Shown: in pieces, positions 1-5,649 of the stretch
Numbering within the stretch: the stretch's first letter is position 1
Layout of the letters: each line of letters opens with the position of its first letter
Source of the DNA: Bacteroidaceae bacterium
GTDB lineage: Bacteria > Bacteroidota > Bacteroidia > Bacteroidales > Bacteroidaceae
DNA: 13,616 nt
Direction of reading: 5' to 3'
NCBI GenBank assembly: GCA_900752815.1
Contig: CAADWS010000191.1
Coordinates: 1 to 13,616 of the forward strand
Position numbers and translations under genes: made by a program
Notes under the pieces: generated by a model
What the model saw: only the letters and a program-made list of their open reading frames with translations
Databases searched by the model: none
What the model was told of the DNA's origin: nothing

Positions 1-1
1 C

Positions 2-64
2 CTGCAATATATTAACTACAAAAATGGAAAACCCATTGGCAGAGTTAAATATGCACTAATTTAA
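2..64 (+). CDS. C-terminal end of an unidentified protein (partial, cut by window edge)
   Basis: An open frame runs from the window edge to a TAA at 62-64 and gives about 20 residues ending in INYKNGKPIGRVKYALI. The Y-x-NGK-x-x-G pattern resembles one MORN-type repeat, as found at the C-terminus of some Bacteroidota secreted or antitoxin-like proteins, but one repeat is too little to assign a family. The stop lies immediately before recognisable transposase sequence (from about 65), so this gene may have been truncated or ended by an old insertion. It could also be a chance open frame. Confidence 0.3.
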   Translation: MQYINYKNGKPIGRVKYALI

Positions 65-730
65 TTCCGCCAACGGGTATATACATGAATTCGGTACAAG
101 AATACCTTTGAAAAAAGTGGTGGTCATTCCGCTGGCCTTGTTCTTCAGGAAGATACTTTTAGATAAAAATATAGGTATCTGCTTTGTTTACAGAACACCT
201 TTGCTAGTGTGTAAGAACCAGAGAATCCATATTCATAAGATATTCATAGGAATAGCGCAAAGAGTTAATGTTCCATGGGCTGATTCTTCAGGTTCAGGTC
301 GCACCTGATATGCAACAAGTGTGGAGAACTCTTGATTTTCAAGATTGCTCCCGGTAATGTGGAGACTATAAACCCATTGGATGCAAGTTTTTTGTGGAAT
401 TCATCTACGGGAAACCTTTCGGAGATAAGGGGTATATCGGTAGAACGTATTTAAGAGATTGCTCATTGATGGAATACAACTTATAACCAAGTTAAAAGCA
501 ACATGAAAAAGGCGTTGATGCCTGTTTCGGACAAACTACTTTTCAGGAAACGAGCCATTATCGACACCTTTACGAACTCAATATATAAAACAAGTGAACA
601 TTCGAGGCACAGGACCTTTGATAATTTTATTATCAACATTTTGAGTGCAATCGCTGCATACTGCTGTTTTCCTCAAGAACCCTATATCAAGATTAAGAGA
701 ACTATTGACACACTGCGCACATTATTCTGA
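65..730 (+). pseudogene. Decayed IS982-family transposase (5' truncated, multiply frameshifted)
   Basis: Conceptual translation across frames gives an ordered match to the IS982 transposase: FRQRV, then KKVVVIPLALFF (about 111-146), TPLLVCKNQRIHIHK, SMG-stop-FFRFRSHLICN, KIAPGNVE, GKPFGDKGYIG (about 409-441), LLIDGIQLITKLK, and finally an intact C-terminal stretch (503-730) with LLFRKRAIID, EHSRHRTFDNFI and AAYCCFPQEP. At least four frame changes and one TGA replacing the expected Trp codon are needed to join the pieces. The family's VDSTP motif, whose Asp is catalytic, reads VYRTP here. The N-terminal third (roughly 100 residues) is missing. The element is therefore dead. I could not identify terminal inverted repeats; the left end is gone. 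The family assignment rests on remembered consensus motifs. Confidence 0.8.
85..123 (+). repeat. Short direct repeat, copy 1 (inside the IS982 remnant)
   Basis: These 39 bases match 1571-1610 with about three differences (two substitutions and a 1-base indel). They lie in the part of the transposase that precedes the KVVVIPLAL segment, so the repeat is transposase-derived. The two copies bracket the AT-rich secreted-protein gene at 820-1557. Confidence 0.85.
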
Positions 731-819
731 ATTCTCCGAACTCACGTTATCTTACAACCATTTATATTACAAAAATTTTGTTTATCAAATCCACACTAAC
801 ACATTAAAATCTATAAATT

Positions 820-1557
820 ATGAAAAGGGTTATATTGTTCTTCATATTATTAGTGATGCTTTCACCTTTATTGGCTCAAAGAAATGAAACGACTGTACTA
901 GAAGTTGCAGGAGAACTTGCAACTCCAATTAAGGTTATTACAAATAATGGCACTTATAATGTTTATTCAGTAAAAGTGATAAATGGCGCAATTAATGTCC
1001 GAGAAGCTTATGATGCAAATGGAAAACAAATAGTAGTTCCCAATGGAGATTATAAATCAACCTCAACTAATGGGAAATCAGAATATAAACGTATTTATCG
1101 TTTTAAAATATTATACGGCAACAACCGCTCTTCTTATGGAACAAATAAATCAACATATAATAATGAAAGAAATTATAATAGGAACAGTTCATCCTTTGGC
1201 TTATTTGAAGGAACTTGGATAAATTCATCAGATAGAGTTTTGACTGTTCTTTCAATAAATGCGATAAGTGATAATATCTATAATATAACTTCTTATACAT
1301 ATTTGGAAGGGGAGCTTCTGCATACAAACCAGAATCAAGCCATATTGAATACCGAGGGATTCTTAGAAGAAAATGTTTCTATAAGAAGGACTTATGATAA
1401 TGCTATAAGGTATACAAATTCTATTTACGAAGTAAAAGGAAATACATTGATTCAGCATTCAAAATATAAAACGGACTTCTATTCAGATAGCAATTTCTTA
1501 AATTACAAATATACAGGAGAAAAAGGGTCAAAAGACTGGTTTTATCAACGAGAATAA
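820..1557 (+). CDS. AT-rich orphan gene: secreted 245-residue protein of unknown function
   Basis: I do not recognise this protein. It starts with a clear Sec signal peptide (Lys-Arg, then a hydrophobic core, cleavage predicted after residues LLA near position 19). Residues about 24-98 look beta-rich. Residues about 100-127 form an Asn/Ser/Tyr-rich linker with several NN and SS pairs. From about 128 a second domain begins with FEGTW (GTW at 131-133), a Gly-x-Trp start that recalls lipocalin/calycin-like folds; this is only a resemblance. There is no lipobox, so export to the periplasm or outside is likely. The ATG at 820 is chosen because the signal peptide begins there. The gene is much more AT-rich than everything after 1.9 kb and lies between two pieces of IS982 sequence, suggesting a different origin. 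No confident promoter was seen upstream. Confidence 0.75.
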   Translation: MKRVILFFILLVMLSPLLAQRNETTVLEVAGELATPIKVITNNGTYNVYSVKVINGAINVREAYDANGKQIVVPNGDYKSTSTNGKSEYKRIYRFKILYGNNRSSYGTNKSTYNNERNYNRNSSSFGLFEGTWINSSDRVLTVLSINAISDNIYNITSYTYLEGELLHTNQNQAILNTEGFLEENVSIRRTYDNAIRYTNSIYEVKGNTLIQHSKYKTDFYSDSNFLNYKYTGEKGSKDWFYQRE

Positions 1558-1570
1558 AAATATTGACAAC

Positions 1571-1610
1571 ATAAATTCGGTACAAGAATATCTTTGAATA
1601 AAAGTGGTGG
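1571..1610 (+). repeat. Short direct repeat, copy 2 (isolated IS982 transposase scrap)
   Basis: About 37 of 40 aligned positions match 85-123. It encodes the same NSVQEYL/KVV transposase context, but similarity ends after GTGGTGG on the right, and nothing before about 1571 is shared. It is therefore a fragment only, of a second or duplicated element. It begins 13 bases after the stop of the secreted-protein gene. Confidence 0.8.
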
Positions 1611-1845
1611 GAATGAGATGTATTTAATCTATTTATAGTTGACACACCCTCGTTGCCTCAACAGACATTGATAATCTTCATTTTAGAAACAAAACTTGAC
1701 TCTCATTCTATCTGTCTTGTCGACAATTGGGGATGCTCTCTGTACCTTCTACGGATATACTAAACAGTATCATATCTTTACTGAATGATATTACCTCCGA
1801 CAAAAGGAATGCGGCAAAAAACATCGGAAACGGCAGAAGTTATCC
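1611..1845. other. Intergenic stretch with no recognisable gene
   Basis: No open frame with a credible start, domain or composition was found on either strand between the transposase scrap and the predicted promoter. Base composition shifts here from AT-rich to GC-rich, so this segment holds the boundary between the insertion-sequence debris and the conserved chromosome. Minus-strand open frames here are short and look like noise. Confidence 0.5.
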
Positions 1846-1853
1846 TATCTTTG
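1846..1853 (+). promoter_or_regulatory. Predicted Bacteroides-type -7 element for the oxidoreductase gene
   Basis: TATCTTTG fits the Bacteroides -7 consensus TAnnTTTG exactly. No convincing -33 TTTG is seen at the usual 19-20 bp upstream, so this rests on the -7 box alone. Transcription would start near 1860, giving a 5' leader of about 150 bases before the ATG at 2012. I see no riboswitch-like structure in that leader. Confidence 0.4.
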
Positions 1854-2011
1854 CAGATGAAACCAACGTCACGGCCATCCGGACCGGACAGCACCGCTGA
1901 CGGAAACTGACGGTCATTCCTCCCAACGGAACAGACGGGGGAGGGAAAAAGACACCCGATGCCGAACCTGACGGTGAAATCTCATGCAAAGCCAAACCAT
2001 CACAAAGACAC

Positions 2012-2995
2012 ATGAAAGTATATAAAATAGGAATCATGGGGTGTGGACACATTGCCGAAAAAATGGCTGCCACGCTCAATGCCATGGAGGGTGTGGAATG
2101 CCATGCCGTAGCGTCAAGAAACAAGGACAAGGCCCGGGCCTTTGCCGAAAAATGGCATTTCGCCAAGGCTTACGGCAGCTACGGGGAACTGGCCGACGAT
2201 GCCGAAACCGACCTCATCTACATCGCCACCCCGCACTCGCAGCATTTCGACAACGCCTGCATGTGCATCGGGAAGGGGAAACCTGTGCTGTGCGAAAAGT
2301 CCTTCACGGCCAATGCCGCGCAGGCGGAAAAACTGCTGAAGCTGGCCGAGGAAAAAGGTGTCTTCATCACGGAAGCCATCTGGACCCGATATATGCCGCT
2401 CTCGGTAAAAATGCAGCAGTTCCTACAGGAAGGGGCCATCGGCCGGCCCCACATGCTCACCGCCAATCTGGGATATGACATCGACGACAAGGAGAGAATC
2501 CGGCTGCCGGAACTGGGAGGCGGGGCGCTGCTCGACATCGGGGTGTACACGCTCAACTTCGCAGCCATGGCCTTGGGGACGGAGGTCAGCAGCTGGCAGT
2601 CCGCCTGCCAGCTTACCGATACCGGAGTCGACGCCCAGGAGAACATCACCCTCTTCTATGGCGACGGACGCATGGCCGCCCTGCAGGCCACCATCTATGC
2701 GCAAACCGACCGCCAGGGCGTCATCGCAGGCGACAAGGGCTACATGATTGTGGACAACATCAACAATCCGGTCTCCCTGCACATCGTCGACACCGACTAT
2801 CACACCGTTGCCCGACATGAGGCTCCCCCGCAAATCACCGGTTTCGAATATCAGGTGGAAGCCTGCATGGAGGCGCTGGCCAACGGCTGGACGGAATCGC
2901 CCTACATGCCCCACCGCGAGACCCTGCGAATCATGAGGCTGATGGACGCGCTCAGAAAGGAATGGGGCGTGGTCTATCCCTGTGACGCGGAATAG
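2012..2995 (+). CDS. Gfo/Idh/MocA-family NAD(P)-dependent oxidoreductase
   Basis: A 327-residue protein of typical family length. The N-terminal Rossmann domain has GIMGCGHIA (residues 7-15), the family's nucleotide-binding Gly-rich loop, and IATPHSQH (71-78). The family's EKP motif appears as CEKS (94-97), with K96 the probable catalytic Lys. The C-terminal alpha/beta domain begins near 122 with EAIWTRYMP and contains GGGALLDIGVY (169-179). Tyr at the end of this motif, instead of the His of inositol-dehydrogenase types, places it with the dihydrodiol dehydrogenase-like subgroup. These cytoplasmic enzymes oxidise or reduce sugars and related polyols; the substrate cannot be read from sequence. 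It stands alone, with its own predicted promoter and a hairpin after the stop, so a link to the heme genes is not indicated. The ATG at 2012 starts exactly at the Rossmann beta strand. Confidence 0.93.
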   Translation: MKVYKIGIMGCGHIAEKMAATLNAMEGVECHAVASRNKDKARAFAEKWHFAKAYGSYGELADDAETDLIYIATPHSQHFDNACMCIGKGKPVLCEKSFTANAAQAEKLLKLAEEKGVFITEAIWTRYMPLSVKMQQFLQEGAIGRPHMLTANLGYDIDDKERIRLPELGGGALLDIGVYTLNFAAMALGTEVSSWQSACQLTDTGVDAQENITLFYGDGRMAALQATIYAQTDRQGVIAGDKGYMIVDNINNPVSLHIVDTDYHTVARHEAPPQITGFEYQVEACMEALANGWTESPYMPHRETLRIMRLMDALRKEWGVVYPCDAE

Positions 2996-3003
2996 CCGCA
3001 AAT

Positions 3004-3032
3004 GCCCGGCCGGCACAGGTTGTCGGCCGGGC
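3004..3032 (+). terminator. Strong GC hairpin after the oxidoreductase gene
   Basis: A perfect 9-bp inverted repeat, GCCCGGCCG (3004-3012) and CGGCCGGGC (3024-3032), with an 11-base loop, begins 8 bases after the TAA at 2993-2995. There is no T-run after it, so it is not a textbook intrinsic terminator. Its position suggests transcript termination or 3'-end protection. Confidence 0.5.
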
Positions 3033-3078
3033 GGGAGAGGGCCGGGTTGCCCTGACATGCCTCCCTGCGATTACAGAT

Positions 3079-3332
3079 TTACCCATTGCATTCCTTCCAC
3101 TTTCCACTGGACGGTATGCCCGTCGGGCCAAAGGAAAGACTGTCAAACGCATCGGAGCGGAACCGGACCACTTCCGTCCTGCCCCCGTTGCGGAAGGACA
3201 GACTGTCAATTTTACCCTCTGCATTAAGGCTGCAGACCACATTTCCGGCATCCGACTTCAACTGCACATGCTGGGCGTTCGATGCGGATGCGGCAAAAAA
3301 AGCGCTGAAAGATAAGTTACTGCATTTTTCAT
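3079..3332 (-). pseudogene. Small secreted protein, frameshifted at a T7 tract (84 residues if restored)
   Basis: From an ATG at 3332-3330 the minus strand reads MKNAVTYLSALF and then loses frame at a run of seven Ts (plus-strand As 3295-3301). One additional T restores FAASASNAQHVQLKSDAG and an open frame to the TAA at 3081-3079. The restored protein has a good signal peptide with a SNA-Q cleavage site, followed by two copies of DSLSF (about residues 53-57 and 74-78 by restored numbering, give or take a few). Such (V/I)DS(I/L)xF motifs are common in short secreted Bacteroidota proteins. The function is unknown. It may be a pseudogene, a phase-variable gene or a sequencing error. No TAnnTTTG promoter was found upstream. 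Confidence 0.4.
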
Positions 3333-3501
3333 AGTTTCCGGTCTGTTTTTTTCAAGGCTTCAGTTGTTCCCGCAAATGCCCTGTCCGGGCCACCCGCAGG
3401 GAATCGCCTTCACGAAAAGCGGCCAACGTACCCACAACAGGCATATCTGTCGTTTTTCCCAAATACTTTCTCACAAAAAGAAGGATTTATTTCTCATCTC
3501 T

Positions 3502-3543
3502 GTCCGTTCCTTCACCGCTATATCTGTACAATAAGGAACGGAC
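3502..3543. repeat. Perfect 11-bp inverted repeat with 20-base loop
   Basis: GTCCGTTCCTT (3502-3512) pairs exactly with AAGGAACGGAC (3533-3543). Neither side is followed by a T-run, so a simple intrinsic terminator is unlikely. It lies about 120 bases beyond the regulator's stop codon in the regulator's direction of transcription, so it may fold in that gene's 3' UTR, or be a protein-binding site. Confidence 0.6.
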
Positions 3544-3544
3544 T

Positions 3545-3569
3545 GCCGTAAAAAACAGCACGATACGGC
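3545..3569. repeat. 6-bp inverted repeat next to the larger one
   Basis: GCCGTA (3545-3550) and TACGGC (3564-3569) flank 13 bases that include an A6 stretch on the plus strand. It directly abuts the 11-bp inverted repeat, so the two could form consecutive hairpins in an RNA running leftward from the regulator gene. On its own it is weak. Confidence 0.35.
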
Positions 3570-3660
3570 CCCGCACCTTTCCTCCGGCTGCATTTTCAGA
3601 CCCTCCGAGCACAAGTCCGGCACGATGCATCCCCGCATCCGCCTCAGGAAATCGTGTCTG

Positions 3661-4614
3661 TCACTGCTGTATGTCCTCGATGTTTACCAGTTTGTTGGCT
3701 ATGGCATAAATAATCAGGCCGGCCGTGGTATGAATCTGCAGTTTATTGGAAATATTGCGGCGGTGCGTAGTGACCGTGTGCACCGAAAGAAACAGATAAT
3801 CGGCAATCTCCTTGTTGTTCATGCCCTTGGTTACACAAACTACAATATCCTTCTCCCGGTCGCTCAGCACCTCCAGCCGCTCCTTCTCGGCCGATTCGCT
3901 CTCCGCCTCGTCGGTATAGACCATCTGTCCGCTCCGCTTCAACTGCTGCTCTATCAGTCTCACCGCCGGCACAAACAGTTTGTCCTCAATCCTGCAATGG
4001 GAATTCAGGTCCTGCTCGCAGAGAATGATGTCCAGCAACACGGCATTCAGCAGATAATTGTTCTTCTCCGGATAATAGCGGATAATGATGTCCTTCAGTT
4101 CGTTGAGTTTACAGCCTATGGGCGCGTGCTTTCCCGCAAAGTCGGAAATGCAGAAGTTGCGGTTCAGAAAACCCTGCGACAATTGCTCCACATAGGAAAA
4201 CACAACTTCATTCTCATATTCCATGTGCTTTCTGACCTCCGTCACGTATTCATCATAGAATTTCACAATCAGCACGGCTATGTCATTGGCGCCGGAACAG
4301 TCGATGGCTTCAATGAGTTTGCGGCGGATGCCGGGAATATGGAAATCCAGAAAGTATTCATGGGCCTGTTTCAGATAGCCGACCAGCGAGGGCAGGGATA
4401 CGGACTCGAAGTGATAGGGACGGTCGGAAACAAAGTTCACCACCTCCAGAAATGTATTTTCGTTTACCCGGTGCGCCCGGCACACATCCCGCACCGATTT
4501 GTCGCCAAATCCCAATGATATGCCGAAACGCCCCATGACAAGAATCAACGCGCTGTTGTCCTTGACCAGTTCTCTCATCTTATCGGTAGGCTTATAGCCC
4601 GCAGCATGATTCAT
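3661..4614 (-). CDS. Di-iron (YtfE/ScdA-like hemerythrin) sensor fused to a LuxR-type DNA-binding domain
   Basis: A 317-residue regulator divergent from the hmu operon. Residues about 8-62 resemble the ScdA_N/DUF542 domain of RIC (repair of iron centres) proteins, but its usual CCGG motif reads as GFGD. Residues about 75-222 match the hemerythrin-like RIC domain: H85, H130, E134, H163, H206 and E210 correspond in order and spacing to the E. coli YtfE di-iron ligands as I remember them (84, 129, 133, 160, 204, 208). Residues about 246-310 are a LuxR/FixJ HTH (LSDREKDIV, GMNNKEIADYL, VHTVTTHRRNI). It should bind DNA in the cytoplasm and sense NO, O2, redox state or iron. A LuxR-family activator of hmuYR has been described in P. 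gingivalis, as I recall, which fits this position. I chose the ATG at 4614 because its promoter lies just upstream; in-frame extension to 4902 would run through that promoter into the neighbouring gene. Confidence 0.88.
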   Translation of the reverse strand: MNHAAGYKPTDKMRELVKDNSALILVMGRFGISLGFGDKSVRDVCRAHRVNENTFLEVVNFVSDRPYHFESVSLPSLVGYLKQAHEYFLDFHIPGIRRKLIEAIDCSGANDIAVLIVKFYDEYVTEVRKHMEYENEVVFSYVEQLSQGFLNRNFCISDFAGKHAPIGCKLNELKDIIIRYYPEKNNYLLNAVLLDIILCEQDLNSHCRIEDKLFVPAVRLIEQQLKRSGQMVYTDEAESESAEKERLEVLSDREKDIVVCVTKGMNNKEIADYLFLSVHTVTTHRRNISNKLQIHTTAGLIIYAIANKLVNIEDIQQ

Positions 4615-4644
4615 TTTCTTCTGATAGAAAGTCCTTGTTTTCCA

Positions 4645-4681
4645 ATGCAAAATTACGTTCCTTTTTGCGAACCGGCAATAC
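4645..4681 (-). promoter_or_regulatory. Predicted promoter of the di-iron/LuxR regulator
   Basis: On the minus strand a -33 element GTATTG (4681-4676) and a -7 element TAATTTTG (4655-4648) are separated by exactly 20 bp. The -7 box fits TAnnTTTG. Transcription would start near 4642, leaving a short leader to the ATG at 4614. The core is nearly identical to the divergent operon promoter. Confidence 0.65.
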
Positions 4682-4717
4682 AAACAAATAGTGAAAAGGA
4701 GCTTCGGAACGCGGCAA

Positions 4718-4737
4718 AATACTGAAAACAGGGTATT
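4718..4737. promoter_or_regulatory. Candidate operator: AATAC/GTATT dyad at the operon's -33 element
   Basis: AATAC (4718-4722) and GTATT (4733-4737) form a 5-bp inverted repeat with a 10-base spacer. The right arm is part of the operon's -33 element. A third AATAC (4677-4681) is part of the regulator's own -33 element, 41 bp from the first, about four helical turns. This is the best candidate site for a dimeric regulator, but short arms like these also occur by chance. Confidence 0.3.
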
Positions 4738-4766
4738 GTCCGGCCTTTGGACGACGGGTAATTTTG
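4733..4766 (+). promoter_or_regulatory. Predicted promoter of the heme-uptake operon
   Basis: GTATTG (4733-4738) and TAATTTTG (4759-4766) are separated by 20 bp and fit the Bacteroides -33/-7 pattern. Transcription would start about 4772, roughly 30 bases before the ATG at 4802. GTCC/GGAC arms (4738-4741 and 4749-4752) lie between the two elements, and GGGTA...TCCGG occurs twice (4731-4743 and 4756-4773). Confidence 0.7.
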
Positions 4767-4801
4767 CATCCGGAAAATGAACATTAAAAAATCTTACCCG
4801 T

Positions 4802-5629
4802 ATGAAACTGAAAACATTTGCATTCCTGTCTGCCGCCGTGCTGCTTACGGCTGCATGCAGTGAGAAGGAACACCAACCCACCGTGACCGACATCGCAGGC
4901 AACTACCAAGGCTACACGCTGGCCAGCTGTGCCTACTTCCAGAATACCTGTACCGCCAACGAAAACGTAACGGTGGCCGCCAATGCGGACGGCACCGCCA
5001 AAGTTACCTTCACCTCCGATGCCTGGGGCGAATTCACCATCCCCAACGCGCAGATGAAGGTGAGCGACGGCACCTTTACGCTCAGCGGCAACGGCCAGAC
5101 GCAAATGGGGATGGGGGGCAACGTCGCACCCTACGACTGCACCTATTCGGCCGTCATCCACGGCGACAACCAGGCTCAGATGCAATTCAAGGTCGCCGGC
5201 GTCATGGGCGGACTCACCCTCGACTTCAAGACCGGCGAAGCACCGGCCGAACTGCTGCTGGCCGGCACCTACAAAGGCTACACTGATGCCGACTGCGCCT
5301 ATTTCCAGAACCGTTATACAGACAACGAGAGCCTGAAAGTCACAGCCAACGAGGACGGCACCGCAGGCATCACCTACGAGTCGGCCACATGGGGACTCTT
5401 CCAGCTGGAGAAAGCCACTCTCACCGGCAGCGACGGGGAATACACCCTCAGCGGCAGCGGCAAGGTAGAGATGGGCATGGGCGGTTCCACCCAGCAATAT
5501 GACTTCACGCTGACGGGCACCTGCAATGCCGCCAAGGATGCCTACTCCTTCGCCTTCAGCCTGCCTGCCGTCATGGGCGGACTTACCATCACCCTGCTGC
5601 CGGGAACAGCACCCGGCGGAAATGAATAA
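4802..5629 (+). CDS. Lipoprotein with two tandem calycin-like repeats, first gene of the heme operon
   Basis: A 275-residue SPII lipoprotein: hydrophobic signal, lipobox LTAAC with Cys19, then SEKE, an acidic start like the Bacteroidota lipoprotein surface-export signal. The mature part is two copies of a domain of about 115 residues (31-142 and 153-265), offset by 122-123 positions. Matching landmarks are GNYQGYT/GTYKGYT, CAYFQN in both, NADGTA/NEDGTA, MGMGG (102-106/224-228) and VMGGLT (134-139/257-262). The pattern resembles the calycin-like domain of Bacteroides lipoproteins (PF13944, from memory); no function is established that I know of. It has the operon's first position, and its stop is followed 20 bases later by hmuY, so co-expression is near certain. 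A role as an extra heme or ligand-binding surface protein is inference from context. Confidence 0.85.
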   Translation: MKLKTFAFLSAAVLLTAACSEKEHQPTVTDIAGNYQGYTLASCAYFQNTCTANENVTVAANADGTAKVTFTSDAWGEFTIPNAQMKVSDGTFTLSGNGQTQMGMGGNVAPYDCTYSAVIHGDNQAQMQFKVAGVMGGLTLDFKTGEAPAELLLAGTYKGYTDADCAYFQNRYTDNESLKVTANEDGTAGITYESATWGLFQLEKATLTGSDGEYTLSGSGKVEMGMGGSTQQYDFTLTGTCNAAKDAYSFAFSLPAVMGGLTITLLPGTAPGGNE

Positions 5630-5649
5630 CCCGTGCTGATTACTGAAAT

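Larger units (their letters stand above)
3335..3660. other. Intergenic region with inverted repeats, no recognisable gene
   Basis: No credible open frame on either strand lies between the frameshifted secreted-protein remnant and the 3' end of the regulator gene. The stretch holds the two inverted repeats listed separately. The open frame that enters here on the plus strand continues antisense through the regulator and has no recognisable domain. No TAnnTTTG element was found in either direction. Confidence 0.5.

Noticed and set aside
645..887. 80-residue plus-strand open frame spanning the transposase end and the orphan gene start
   Set aside because: It is an out-of-frame reading through the transposase C-terminus and the start of the secreted-protein gene, with no start context or motif.
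2423..3058. 211-residue minus-strand open frame opposite the oxidoreductase
   Set aside because: It has no domain or signal, and overlaps a complete Gfo/Idh/MocA gene and its hairpin.
3625..4518. 297-residue plus-strand open frame opposite the regulator
   Set aside because: It is antisense to a gene with clear domains, has no recognisable motif, and its open frame is explained by codon bias of the other strand.
4615..4902. N-terminal extension of the minus-strand regulator by 96 residues
   Set aside because: The extension would cross the intergenic promoters and overlap the first operon gene. The domain start and a promoter with a good match both support the ATG at 4614.
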